From positions 1 through 64,000 of the forward strand of contig JBFOMG010000001.1 of NCBI GenBank assembly GCA_040830725.1: a stretch of DNA of 64,000 nt. Direction: 5' to 3'. A program made the position numbers and the translations under genes. The notes below the pieces were generated by a model that saw only the letters and a list, made by a program, of their open reading frames with translations, was not told where the DNA came from and searched no databases. This DNA comes from JAWKWH01 sp040830725 (lineage in GTDB: Bacteria > Pseudomonadota > Alphaproteobacteria > Rhizobiales > Rhizobiaceae). This document shows, piece by piece, positions 36,388-45,124 of this stretch (position 1 is its first letter; each line of letters starts with the position of its first letter).

Positions 36388-37662
36388 ATGGCTTATCCAA
36401 AAACGTACTACGCCGCGACCGCAAATGGTGCAGACGCCTTCCCGGCACTTGCTAACAGTATCGAAGTCGATACCTGCATTATCGGTGGCGGTTATGCTGG
36501 TTTGTCAACCGCGCTGGGGCTGACGGAACGCGGCCATCAGAGTATTGCGTTGATTGATGCGGAAGGCATCGGGTTCGGGTGCTCGGGCCGCAATGGCGGT
36601 TTTGCTTTTGGTGGTTATTCCCTGCATGAACACGGTCTTATTAAAGCCGTAGGCAAAGAACGAGCACGGGAACTTTACGGGTTCACCACCGAGGGGATCG
36701 AGTTGATCCGCCAACGGATCAAAAAATATAAGATCGACTGCGATGCAGTCTGGGATGGTGTTCTGCTTTGCAACTGGTTCAAGGATGGCAATATCCTAAT
36801 CAACCACAAACGTTTCATGGCCGATAATTTTGGCGTTGAGTTGGAATATATCGCACCTGAAGAACTTCGGAACACAGTCAAGAGCGATCGCTACAATGGC
36901 GCGCTAGTGGAGAAAAATGCCTTTCATTTCCATCCGCTGAAATATGCGCTGGCCATTGCGGCTGAAGCGAAAAAGCAAGGCGCGCAACTCTATTCCAACA
37001 CACCGGCAACGCGGATCGAGCCCGACGGTCCGATGAAAACGGTGCACACGCCAAACGGTACGATCAAGGCGAAGCAACTGGTCATTTGTTGCGGAGGGTA
37101 TCTGGAAGGCTTGTACAAACCGCTGCAACGCGCCTCCTTGCCGATTGCCACCTACGTTATGGTTACCGAGCAACTTGGTTCGCGCCGCGATGAAGCATTT
37201 ACGTGCCCGCATGCCATCTACGATACACGTTTTGCTTTCGACTATTATCGGCCGCTGCCCGATGGCCGCATCATGTGGGGCGGTCGAGTGTCGGTGAACA
37301 CCAACGAACCTCTAGATCTTGCCAACACGCTCTACCGAGATCTTTTGAAAGTCTATCCGCAATTGGAGGGCGTGAAGGTCGACTATGCTTGGCAGGGCCT
37401 GATGAGCTGGAGCGCCCACAAAATGCCCCAAATCGGCGAAGAACGCTCGGGCGTTTGGTACGGGCAGGCCTATGGCGGCCATGGAGTGGCCGCAACCAAT
37501 ATCACCGGCGATATGCTGGCTGCCGCGATTGCCGAGGGCGATGATCGTTATCGCAAGCTGGCGGACCGGTTCCGTCTGACCACAACATTTGGGCCGCTTG
37601 GGAAAATCGGCGCCGAAGCCACCTATCGCTACTATTTGCTGCGGGACAAGCTGAAGGAGTGA
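36388..37662 (+). CDS. FAD-dependent amine oxidoreductase, gamma-glutamylputrescine oxidase (PuuB)-like
   Basis: 424 residues from the ATG at 36388; a GTG nine bases earlier is possible and the start is not certain because GGGGA lies between them. CIIGGGYAGLSTALGLTERG is the FAD dinucleotide-binding loop after about 30 residues, as in PuuB/OrdL of the DAO family; GCSGRNGGFAFGG and the C-terminal GQAYGGHGVAATNITG fit. The enzyme would oxidise a primary amine (for example gamma-Glu-putrescine) to an aldehyde with H2O2 and ammonia. First gene of a three-gene operon with a zinc alcohol dehydrogenase and an SRPBCC protein. Confidence 0.8.
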   Translation: MAYPKTYYAATANGADAFPALANSIEVDTCIIGGGYAGLSTALGLTERGHQSIALIDAEGIGFGCSGRNGGFAFGGYSLHEHGLIKAVGKERARELYGFTTEGIELIRQRIKKYKIDCDAVWDGVLLCNWFKDGNILINHKRFMADNFGVELEYIAPEELRNTVKSDRYNGALVEKNAFHFHPLKYALAIAAEAKKQGAQLYSNTPATRIEPDGPMKTVHTPNGTIKAKQLVICCGGYLEGLYKPLQRASLPIATYVMVTEQLGSRRDEAFTCPHAIYDTRFAFDYYRPLPDGRIMWGGRVSVNTNEPLDLANTLYRDLLKVYPQLEGVKVDYAWQGLMSWSAHKMPQIGEERSGVWYGQAYGGHGVAATNITGDMLAAAIAEGDDRYRKLADRFRLTTTFGPLGKIGAEATYRYYLLRDKLKE

Positions 37663-37749
37663 TGTTCCAGCTATGCCCAGCCGGTGTTTACCAGTCGGGC
37701 GTCGATACCACTCACTATTGAAAGTGCACGCTTGATCGGGAGGAAAGAC

Positions 37750-38859
37750 ATGGCTGTTCAACTTCCAACGAAAAACAGGACACTGAAGATCACCAAGGGT
37801 CACTGCGAGATCATCGAAACGCTGATGCCCGAACCAAGAGAGGGTTTCGTTCTCGTACGCCAGCATATCGCACCGATCTGTATCGAAAACCGCGCTTACA
37901 AGATGGATTTCATTGAGTGGTTCGAAACCCCGACCACACTTGGTCATGAGGGCGTGGGGGAGATCGTGGTGACAGGACCTGGCGTAACCGACTGGCAGAT
38001 CGGCCAGCGCGTAGTGATCTTCCAGGGCTGGGCCTGCGGCAAATGCTGGGTTTGCGAGCGCGGATTGGGGGCTACCCATTGCATCAACGTAAGGAGCCAA
38101 CTTCAGATCGAAGAGGCCAACGGCGCCCAGTCCGGCGGCGGCGGATATAACGAGTACCGTCTGGTTCCGGTCAACATGATAACTGAGATCCCCGACGATC
38201 TCAGCTATAAGCATGCTTCGGCGGCAAACTGCCTGATCGGTTGCACTTATTCGCCGATCCGCGACCACCACGTCACCAACGAACATTTTTGCGTCATCGG
38301 AGGGGTCGGTTTCATCGGTCTTGCCACGCTGGTCAATCTCAAGTTCCGTGGAGCCAAGGTGATCTGTATCGGACGCGATGCCAAGCGCATGGAGGCAGCT
38401 CGCAAATTGGGCGCGGACTTCATTATCAATTCCGAAGAAGCGGATTGGCTGGAGCAGGTGCAGGCCTGTACTCCTGATGGGCGTGGGGCAGACTTTGCTT
38501 TCGAATGTTCGGGTTATCCCTATTACCAGCAAAAATGCCTCGACGCAGTCCGGAACTATGGAACGCTGGTCCTTCTGGGCTACGCCGCACATGAAGGCCC
38601 GGAGCTGAAATGGGAGCTCAACACCGAATACGGGCTTTGCTGGTGCCATAAGACCGTCACTGCGCATTTTGATGTAAACTTCAATCACCGGCGCGACATA
38701 TTGGAGATATTGAGGGAGCCTTGGATTCAGGAGCACCTCGACAAGCTAATCACGCATTCCTTCCCGATGTCTGAGGCAGCACAGGCTTTTGAACTCTTAA
38801 ACAATCGGAACGCTACAGACGAATTCGTCGGTAAGGTCCACCTGAGGCCCGGGGAATGA
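37750..38859 (+). CDS. Zinc-dependent alcohol dehydrogenase (MDR family)
   Basis: 369 residues from the ATG at 37750 (GGGAGGAAAGAC upstream). LGHEGVGEIVVTG gives the catalytic zinc His-Glu pair; CGKCWVCERGLGATHC is the structural-zinc lobe; GGVGFIGLATLVNLKFRG is the Rossmann loop. Oxidises an alcohol or threonine-like substrate with NAD. Overlaps the SRPBCC gene by four bases (ATGA), so translation is coupled. Confidence 0.82.
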   Translation: MAVQLPTKNRTLKITKGHCEIIETLMPEPREGFVLVRQHIAPICIENRAYKMDFIEWFETPTTLGHEGVGEIVVTGPGVTDWQIGQRVVIFQGWACGKCWVCERGLGATHCINVRSQLQIEEANGAQSGGGGYNEYRLVPVNMITEIPDDLSYKHASAANCLIGCTYSPIRDHHVTNEHFCVIGGVGFIGLATLVNLKFRGAKVICIGRDAKRMEAARKLGADFIINSEEADWLEQVQACTPDGRGADFAFECSGYPYYQQKCLDAVRNYGTLVLLGYAAHEGPELKWELNTEYGLCWCHKTVTAHFDVNFNHRRDILEILREPWIQEHLDKLITHSFPMSEAAQAFELLNNRNATDEFVGKVHLRPGE

Positions 38860-39374
38860 TGAAGCCCGACCAGAATTTTGATATCCCCCCCTTCACGCAA
38901 GCAAAGCTGCGGCTGGTATCACGTATTGAGTTTCAGGGGAAAACCGCCGCTGAGGTATTCGATTTTCTCGGCGATCCGGAGAAAATCGCCGATTGGTACC
39001 TGCTGGCCAAGTCCGTGAAAATGCATCCCAAGGTGGATGGCGAAGAGCAAACGTTCAACGTCGAGTTCATTTTCTTCGGCGACGTGTTCGAGGAAGTACT
39101 CCATTGGGATCCGCCCAGGCGCTATGTCTATCTCGCCAAAGGCGATGACTTTCCCATCAAGGACTATGTAGCGCGGATTGAGATCGAGGAAACCGGTGCG
39201 AAAAGCGGCACGATGCGTTGGGAAATTTATTACGACACAATCGAAGGTGAGCACTACCAGCGCATCCTCCCCGTTATGCTACCGGCGATCAACAAAGCCA
39301 GCATGGAAAGCCTCAGCAGATTAATCGGCGGGACATCCTGCGAAGTACTCAATGCCAATTCTCGGCCAATGTGA
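38856..39374 (+). CDS. SRPBCC (START/Bet v1-like) protein
   Basis: 172 residues. The N-terminal EFQGKTAAEVFDFLGDPEKIADWY and later EVLHWDPPRRYVYLAKG strand pattern are those of SRPBCC/polyketide-cyclase-like domains, which bind hydrophobic ligands in a deep cavity. No catalytic residues can be named. Its start overlaps the upstream alcohol dehydrogenase stop. Probably a helper or binding protein for that oxidation step. Confidence 0.65.
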   Translation: MMKPDQNFDIPPFTQAKLRLVSRIEFQGKTAAEVFDFLGDPEKIADWYLLAKSVKMHPKVDGEEQTFNVEFIFFGDVFEEVLHWDPPRRYVYLAKGDDFPIKDYVARIEIEETGAKSGTMRWEIYYDTIEGEHYQRILPVMLPAINKASMESLSRLIGGTSCEVLNANSRPM

Positions 39375-39648
39375 GAGTCATTGAGGAGACTAAGTACCAA
39401 GATGGCTTCCGGGAACCCCAAGCACTTGCTGATACTCTCGGTGTTCAGATAACAAGAGTCGCGCTTAGATGAATGTTGCGGTGTCCACTCTGCAGCATAG
39501 AAATCCCAAAGCTGCAATGTCCGCTTTCAGGATTTGGTAGATAACTGACGAATGACCGAAATTGCGGCGCGAAGCTGCCGGAAGTTGATCTAGTGATGGA
39601 TACGCTTACGCCGAGACGTGCGGCCCCGCAGAGCACAGGGCCGCACGG
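39375..39648. other. Non-coding gap before the integrase gene
   Basis: 274 bases with no credible gene. The only structure seen is the hairpin at 39617-39647. It may be part of the mobile-element boundary. Confidence 0.4.
39617..39647 (-). terminator. Hairpin at the 3' end of the recombinase gene
   Basis: CGTGCGGCCC (39617-39626) pairs with GGGCCGCACG (39638-39647) around 11 bases, immediately beyond the leftward recombinase stop. Stem is strong but no T-run follows. Confidence 0.5.
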
Positions 39649-40281
39649 TCAGATCTCTGTATGCTCAGCGAGCTCCAAGGCATCCTCGATGTCTACCCCC
39701 AAGTACCTGACCGTATTCTCGATCTTTGTGTGACCCAAAAGGATTTGTATCGCGCGAAGATTGCCGGTCGCCTTGTAGATCATTGCAGCCTTCGTCCTTC
39801 GAAGCGAATGTGTGCCGTAGTCTTCGCGTCGTAATCCAATTGCAGTCACCCATTCATCCACCAATCTGGCATACTGGCGAGTACTAAGATGGTTGGTTGG
39901 ATTCATCCGACTCGGAAAGGCGAAGTCTTCGACAGTTCCGCCTCTGCGTTCAAGCCACGCGAGCAAGCTTGCTCTCACATCCGCCGTAATCTCGAATTGG
40001 ACGGGACGGCTAGTCTTTTTCTGGATGACCATGGCACGGGTTCGGACTTCTTGACCTGTGACGAGAGTTCCGATCTTGAGTTTGACCAAATCGCAGCCTC
40101 TTAGTTTGCTATCGATTGCAAGATCAAATAATGCGCGGTCTCTCAAGCGTCCCTCTCTGTCGAGGAAGAAGCGGATCGCCCATATTTGGCGCTGCTTCAG
40201 TGGCTTCTTGACGCCGACTTTTCGACCGGCATTCCATGCCGGCCGGCCGAGTGCGGCAGGATCGAATTGTGCAATACCCAT
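39649..40281 (-). CDS. Small tyrosine recombinase/integrase
   Basis: 210 residues from the ATG at 40281, with AAGGAG nine bases upstream; the longer frame has no start signal and low-complexity sequence. The catalytic set is present: Arg61 (KLRGCD), Lys89, His158 and Arg161 (HSLRR), His184 (LLGHTK) and Tyr193 (VRYLG). The protein has no N-terminal core-binding domain of full length, so it is of the short integrase class found scattered in alphaproteobacterial plasmids and islands. No tRNA, attachment site repeat or other mobile-element gene is adjacent except the decayed transposase at 40631. Confidence 0.8.
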   Translation of the reverse strand: MGIAQFDPAALGRPAWNAGRKVGVKKPLKQRQIWAIRFFLDREGRLRDRALFDLAIDSKLRGCDLVKLKIGTLVTGQEVRTRAMVIQKKTSRPVQFEITADVRASLLAWLERRGGTVEDFAFPSRMNPTNHLSTRQYARLVDEWVTAIGLRREDYGTHSLRRTKAAMIYKATGNLRAIQILLGHTKIENTVRYLGVDIEDALELAEHTEI

Positions 40282-40952
40282 TAGAGTTCTCCTTCGGCCA
40301 CTATTGGCCTTCGGGAGAATAGGTGAGCATGACGGTTCACAGGGGCAGCGGGGTATAGTCGACTTGCCGGCGGCGGCCAATGGAAGCCTACATTCTAATC
40401 CGTCGTACCCTGCGTCGATCCCAACCCAAAGCCGCCCGTCGGCTCTGCGCCCCCAAAACGGTCGTTCCCAGATCGAAGTCCCATTTCCAGAAGCTGCCAT
40501 TCGCTACGGCAATTCAAAGGTCACTAATGGTCGGAATGCAGACTCTCGCCGCACTTTTCGAACTTCTGGCGAGGATTGCAATCATATCTTACGCCTGAAA
40601 CGCTTGGCGCCATCTTTAGGCTAGCGTTTCGTCCGATCCGACAATGGCCCTGAGTTCATCGCTCCAAAAGTTTGCGACTGAAAGGCCGCTGTCAGTGCGG
40701 AGATTGCCACCACCACCACACGTCACAGCCACCTAGCTCACAACTTCTGAGAATTTTACACCGATGGTATTTGCGACAACCGTTTTTGCATTCGACACGA
40801 TCTTCCTTATCGGATCACCAAAGCTTCCAATACTTACATTTTCGTTCGTACTTGCTAAAGAAAATGTTTTGGAGAAAAATCGCCGACGACACCGAGACCT
40901 CCTGAACGGCTCAACCCACCAACTATTTTGTGAAGAACAGAGGGAACCATCC
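40282..40952. other. Decayed region between recombinase and carbonic anhydrase genes
   Basis: About 670 bases with no intact gene. It contains the IS3-type transposase fragment at 40631-40681 and otherwise unremarkable sequence with long reading frames that overlap each other and show no ribosome sites. Reads as a scar of past insertion. Confidence 0.5.
40631..40681 (+). pseudogene. IS3-family transposase (OrfB) fragment
   Basis: Codons at 40631-40678 read VRSDNGPEFIAPKVCD and end at a TGA. SDNGPEFIA is the highly conserved second-Asp motif of the DDE catalytic core of IS3/IS481-type transposases. An in-frame stop lies nine bases upstream, so only this fragment survives. Evidence of an old IS insertion beside the recombinase gene. 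Confidence 0.7.
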
Positions 40953-41489
40953 ATGCCGATGTACGCGCTGGCAGATATTGCACCGAAAACGCAAGGTCTC
41001 GGCACTTATTGGGTAGCGCCAGGCGCACATGTTATCGGTGACGTCATTCTGGGCGTCGATGTCGGCATCTGGTTCGGAACGATCTTACGCGGTGACAAGG
41101 AGCCGCTTGTCGTAGGCGACCGTTCGAACATACAGGAGTTGTGCATGATCCATGCGGACCCCGGATTTCCGACGAACATCGGACCGGACGTGACAATCGG
41201 TCACCGCGCGATCGTGCATGGGTGTACCATTGGACAGCGAACGCTGGTTGGCATGGGCGCCACGATCTTGAACGGTGCTGTAATTGGCAATGACTGTCTC
41301 ATTGGCGCTGGTGCTTTGGTCACAGAAGGTAAAATCATACCCGACGGCTCGGTCGTGATGGGGACGCCCGGCAAGGTGGTTCGTGAAGTGGACGACAAGA
41401 TGCGCACGATGATCGCACGCCCAACACTGAATTACGTCAAGAACTGGAAGCGGTTTGCTGACGAGCTGAAATTACTCGACGACGTCTAG
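40953..41489 (+). CDS. Gamma-carbonic anhydrase-family left-handed beta-helix protein
   Basis: 178 residues from the ATG at 40953. Hexapeptide-repeat pattern (VIGDVILGVDVGIWFGTILRG and IGPDVTIGHRAIVHGCTIG) forms the trimeric beta helix; the zinc histidines are in MIHADPG and IGHRAIVHG. The C-terminal helix contains YVKNWKRF. Family members are carbonic anhydrases or CaiE/PaaY-like accessory thioesterases in acyl-CoA pathways. It converges on an SDR gene 8 bases away. Catalytic activity is not certain because many members are inactive. Confidence 0.82.
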   Translation: MPMYALADIAPKTQGLGTYWVAPGAHVIGDVILGVDVGIWFGTILRGDKEPLVVGDRSNIQELCMIHADPGFPTNIGPDVTIGHRAIVHGCTIGQRTLVGMGATILNGAVIGNDCLIGAGALVTEGKIIPDGSVVMGTPGKVVREVDDKMRTMIARPTLNYVKNWKRFADELKLLDDV

Positions 41490-41497
41490 CGAATTGT

Positions 41498-42262
41498 TCA
41501 GGACACTGTCATCCCGCCATCAATGACAATGGTCTGACCGGTAATCATCTTGCCGCCGGTCAGCAAGAACGTGATAAGTTCGGCCACATCCTCGGGCTGC
41601 ACATGCCGCTTGATCAAAGATTTATCGAGTGCAGCCTGCTTTCGTTCCTGTGGCCAGTCAGCCGTCCAGGGCGTGGCGACCTGACCTGGTGCGACCGCAT
41701 TGACCCTCACTGTGGGTGCAAGGCCGCGGGCCAATGATCTGGTTACACTTACGACGCCGGATTTCGTGGCCGCGTAGGGTGTGCTGCTACCTTGAAGCCC
41801 GACGCCCGAGGTAGATGCAGTGTTCACGATGGCTCCTTCGGCCTGCTTGAGCGCCTCTGCAGCCGCTTTTGAGATACGGAACACGCTGATCAAGTTGGTC
41901 GTAAGCAGAGCCTGCCACAAGTCTTCTGTGATCCCGTCAAGATCAGAGGCGGGGATCGGGTCTTTTGTACCCGAGATGCCTGCGTTGTTCACAAGATAGT
42001 CGAGCCCGCTGAGATCTGAGATCGCCTTTTCCACCATCGCTTCGGCGGTTCCCGGCTCTGCAACGTTGCCTGGAGCAGCGATAACGTCGAGCCCGGCACC
42101 TGTCAGACGGGCTATCTGTTCGTCGCCGGCGGGATCACCTTCAAGATGGTTCATCGCAACGCGCGCGCCGCGTTCTGCCAGCATGGTGACCGTGGCAAGA
42201 CCGATGCCTGATGCGCCACCGGTCACGAGAGCTTTGCGTCCTGCAAGATCTTTTTGTGTCAT
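41498..42262 (-). CDS. SDR-family oxidoreductase
   Basis: 254 residues with TGGASGIGLATV, NNAGISG and YAATKSGVVSVTRSLA. Typical 3-oxoacyl-ACP-reductase-like length and C-terminus (VIDGGMTVS). It diverges from the BKACE operon across a 302-base region rich in dyads, so both are probably under one regulator. Substrate unknown; reduction or oxidation of a beta-hydroxy or beta-keto acid would fit. Confidence 0.8.
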   Translation of the reverse strand: MTQKDLAGRKALVTGGASGIGLATVTMLAERGARVAMNHLEGDPAGDEQIARLTGAGLDVIAAPGNVAEPGTAEAMVEKAISDLSGLDYLVNNAGISGTKDPIPASDLDGITEDLWQALLTTNLISVFRISKAAAEALKQAEGAIVNTASTSGVGLQGSSTPYAATKSGVVSVTRSLARGLAPTVRVNAVAPGQVATPWTADWPQERKQAALDKSLIKRHVQPEDVAELITFLLTGGKMITGQTIVIDGGMTVS

Positions 42263-42327
42263 GTGATTGTCCCGTTACATCTTGGTCTGAACGCTCCCAG
42301 AAGGCACCTTTTCGTCGCGTTACAGCA

Positions 42328-42338
42328 GTCTAATAGAC
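42328..42338. promoter_or_regulatory. GTCTA-A-TAGAC palindrome in SDR/BKACE promoter region
   Basis: Perfect 5-1-5 inverted repeat 66 bases upstream of the SDR start. Half sites GTCTA recur in the dyad pair at 42416-42466 and in the GntR operator at 55216. Confidence 0.4.
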
Positions 42339-42415
42339 CACTCGACGGTTTGCGGAGTGTCATCAGAAATGTTCGTACTTGTTGTTTGCGCCATTCTATG
42401 ACACAAAGGTTCAAA

Positions 42416-42466
42416 GTTCTAGACCCCTTGCGTAATTTATTTTTCGCCAATCACGCTGTCTAGAAC
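42416..42466. promoter_or_regulatory. Paired TCTAGA dyads 42 bases apart upstream of BKACE
   Basis: GTTCTAGAC (42416-42424) and its exact inverse complement GTCTAGAAC (42458-42466) are centred 42 bases apart, four helical turns, about 100-150 bases upstream of the BKACE start. The first is followed by CCCC and the second by GGTCTGACC (42467-42475), so both resemble GGTCTAGACC half sites bound by GntR/HutC-type regulators. Confidence 0.45.
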
Positions 42467-42564
42467 GGTCTGACCTATGCACGAGGAGCGATCTAGCCCT
42501 CGAAATTAGGTAGGACACTCAGTTGGCGAAAGAAACGGGTCAAGGATTTGAAGGGGTACTTCCC

Positions 42565-43446
42565 ATGAACAAGAAAACCATTCTTACATGTGCAGTTACG
42601 GGCAACGCCACGATGCCTTCGCAGAATGAAAACCTGCCCGTAACACCGGCAGAAATTGCGCAGGCGGCCGTTGATGCCGGCAAAGCTGGGGCGGCTATAG
42701 CGCACATGCATGTACGCGATCCAGAGACGGCCATAGGTTCTATGGATATAGATCTTTACCGGGAGGTGGTTGATCGAATCCGTGATGCCGGATCGGACAT
42801 CATCATCAATCTGACCACCGGAGAAGGGCAGCGATTTGTTCCCAGCGAGGACGACCCCAAGGTCGCCGGTCCAGGCACGACACTTGCACATCCGAAGCTG
42901 CGCGCCGCGCATGTGAAGGAACTCAAACCCGAAATCTGCACGCTCGACTTCAACACGATGGTCAACAAGACATGGACTGTCATCAACACGCCACCGACGC
43001 TTCAGGTCATGGCGGAAATCGTCAACGAAGCGGGGACTAAGCCAGAGATCGAAATTTTCGACTCGGGCGATCTGAACATGGCCAAAGACTTCATCAAACG
43101 TGGCCTTCTCAAGCCGCCCGTTATGTTTCAGTTCGTTATGGGAATTAACTTCGGCGCGGCGGCGAACCCGCAAACGCTCGCCTACCTGATTTCACAACTG
43201 CCCGAAGATTCGGTCTGGGCCGCGTTCGGTATCGGGAAAATGTCCTTCCCGATGCTGGCCCTTTCCTACCTGATGGGCGGACATGTGCGGATCGGCATGG
43301 AAGACACGATCTACATTGCGAAGGGTGAATTGGCGAAGAGCAACGCGCAACTGGTCGAGAAGAGTATCGATATCGTCGACAAGCTTGGCGGGACCATGGC
43401 GACCCCAAGCGAAGCGCGCGAGATGCTGAACCTCAGGCCACTATAG
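42565..43446 (+). CDS. BKACE family enzyme (beta-keto acid cleavage; 3-keto-5-aminohexanoate cleavage type)
   Basis: 293 residues from the ATG at 42565 (AAGGGG upstream by eight bases). The zinc motif His-x-His is AHMHVRD (His47, His49), and TTGEGQRF and DFNTMV are typical TIM-barrel segments. Known members combine a beta-keto acid with acetyl-CoA to give acetoacetate plus a new acyl-CoA; the founder acts in lysine fermentation, others on dehydrocarnitine and similar. First gene in an operon with a GMC dehydrogenase and an enolase-superfamily enzyme. The side chain cannot be predicted from sequence alone. Confidence 0.85.
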   Translation: MNKKTILTCAVTGNATMPSQNENLPVTPAEIAQAAVDAGKAGAAIAHMHVRDPETAIGSMDIDLYREVVDRIRDAGSDIIINLTTGEGQRFVPSEDDPKVAGPGTTLAHPKLRAAHVKELKPEICTLDFNTMVNKTWTVINTPPTLQVMAEIVNEAGTKPEIEIFDSGDLNMAKDFIKRGLLKPPVMFQFVMGINFGAAANPQTLAYLISQLPEDSVWAAFGIGKMSFPMLALSYLMGGHVRIGMEDTIYIAKGELAKSNAQLVEKSIDIVDKLGGTMATPSEAREMLNLRPL

Positions 43447-43464
43447 CCCACCGCAGCGCTCCCG

Positions 43465-43486
43465 GGCCGTTTCCTTCCTTACGGCC
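43465..43486 (+). terminator. Small hairpin after BKACE
   Basis: GGCCGT (43465-43470) pairs with ACGGCC (43481-43486) around ten bases, between BKACE and the GMC gene. No T-run; more likely an attenuating or processing structure than a full terminator. Confidence 0.3.
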
Positions 43487-43522
43487 TGTGAACTTCTCTA
43501 ACTAGAACAGAGGCGAAACGTC

Positions 43523-45124
43523 ATGGAAGCAGATTTTGTTATCGTCGGAGCCGGATCAGCGGGTTGTGTGCTGGCCAACCGACTAAGCGCCGATCCACGC
43601 AACAAGGTCATTCTGATCGAAGCGGGCAAACGCGACCTATATCCATGGATTCATGTGCCTGTGGGCTATTTCAAAACAATGAACAACCCGGCCTACGATT
43701 GGTGTTACAAGACGGATCCTTGCCCCGAGTTGAAGGGCAAGGAGGTTCCTTGGCCGCGGGGCAAGGTTCTGGGTGGCAGCTCGGCACTGAATGGCCTTTT
43801 GTACGTGCGCGGGCAGCGGGAGGACTACGACCGCTGGCAAGAATTGGGCAACACCGGTTGGGGATGGGACGATGTCCTACCATACTTCAAGAAGTCCGAA
43901 GACAACGAGCGCGGCGCCGATGAGTTTCACGGCGCTGGTGGTCCGCTTGGGGTGTCTGATCCAATCTTCAAGCATCCGATTTGCGAAGCCTGGATCGCGG
44001 CCGCAAAAGCGGCCGGGTATCCCGAAAATCCCGATCTCAACGGCGTCACGCAAGAAGGCGTTGGTTATTTTCAACTGACGACCCGCAATGGCAGGCGCTC
44101 CAGCACGGCCGTCGGGTTCTTGAACCCGGCCCGGTCGCGCAGCAATCTTGAAATCGTCACCAATGCCCATGTATCGAAAATACTGATCACAGACGGGCAA
44201 GCGCAGGGCGTCGAGATCGTCCGAACCAACGGGGATGTCCGCAAGGTGACAGCGCGGCGCGAGGTGATCGTTTCGGCTGGTGCTGTCGGCTCTCCTCAGT
44301 TACTTATGTTGTCTGGGATCGGCGACGCGACAGACCTCAAGACTGCAGGCATCGAAAGTACCCATCACTTGCCAGGAGTGGGCAAGAATCTTCAGGACCA
44401 TCTGCAGGCTCGCACGGCCTTCAAGACTAAGAATCCGACGGTAAACGACGCGGTCCGTGGGCTGTTCAGTCAAGCGAAGGTCGCCCTTGAATACGTGCTG
44501 CGGCGCTCTGGTCCGATGACTATGGGCGCCAGCATGGCGTTCGGATTCCTGCGAACCTCCGACAAGCTCAACCGGCCTGATATTCAGTTCCACATCAATC
44601 CGTGGTCCGCGGACAGCCCGGCCGAAGGCGTTCACCCCTTTTCCGCCTTCACGGCAACGGTATGCGTGCTGCGGCCTGAGAGTACAGGTGAGGTTCGTCT
44701 ACGAAGCAAGAACCCTCTGGATCACCCGCATATCATTCCAAACTATCTGGCAACCGATGGCGACCAGAAGAAAGCAGTGGAAGGGGTGCGAATCTCGCGA
44801 AAAATCGCGCGCCACGCGCCCCTATCTGCAGAAATCAGCGAGGAGTTTCGTCCGCCGGCGGAATTCAACACCAACAATGATTCAGCCGTTCTGGACTGGA
44901 TCCGCGAAAACTCGACAACAGTTTATCATCCCACGGGCACCTGCAAGATGGGGACGGACGACGCTGCCGTGGTGGATGACCGGTTGCGTGTGCATGGGGT
45001 TGGACGGCTTCGCGTGGCCGATTGCTCGATCATGCCTGAAATCGTGTCGGGCAACACCAATGCCGGCGCGATCATGATTGGAGAGAAGGCGAGTGACATG
45101 ATCTTGGAGGATGCTCATGGGTGA
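43523..45124 (+). CDS. GMC-family FAD alcohol dehydrogenase (choline-dehydrogenase-like)
   Basis: 533 residues, usual length for BetA-like enzymes. FVIVGAGSAGCVLANRLS is the FAD loop; GGSSALNGLLYVRG is the GMC signature 1; the active-site base is His469 (HPTGTCKMG) with Asn511 in SGNTNAG. It oxidises a primary or secondary alcohol, passing electrons to quinone. It overlaps the next gene by eight bases. Choline itself is not implied: no betaine aldehyde dehydrogenase or BetI lies beside it. Confidence 0.88.
   Translation: MEADFVIVGAGSAGCVLANRLSADPRNKVILIEAGKRDLYPWIHVPVGYFKTMNNPAYDWCYKTDPCPELKGKEVPWPRGKVLGGSSALNGLLYVRGQREDYDRWQELGNTGWGWDDVLPYFKKSEDNERGADEFHGAGGPLGVSDPIFKHPICEAWIAAAKAAGYPENPDLNGVTQEGVGYFQLTTRNGRRSSTAVGFLNPARSRSNLEIVTNAHVSKILITDGQAQGVEIVRTNGDVRKVTARREVIVSAGAVGSPQLLMLSGIGDATDLKTAGIESTHHLPGVGKNLQDHLQARTAFKTKNPTVNDAVRGLFSQAKVALEYVLRRSGPMTMGASMAFGFLRTSDKLNRPDIQFHINPWSADSPAEGVHPFSAFTATVCVLRPESTGEVRLRSKNPLDHPHIIPNYLATDGDQKKAVEGVRISRKIARHAPLSAEISEEFRPPAEFNTNNDSAVLDWIRENSTTVYHPTGTCKMGTDDAAVVDDRLRVHGVGRLRVADCSIMPEIVSGNTNAGAIMIGEKASDMILEDAHG

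Noticed and set aside
39649..40500. 283-residue recombinase starting at 40500
   Set aside because: The first 73 residues are low-complexity, lack a start signal and no family match; AAGGAG supports the start at 40281.
39375..40952. Integration site at a tRNA next to the recombinase
   Set aside because: No tRNA-like cloverleaf or direct-repeat attachment sites could be found in the flanking sequence.
43523..45124. Choline dehydrogenase betA proper
   Set aside because: The family is GMC, but no betB/betI or glycine betaine genes adjoin and neighbours point to another alcohol.
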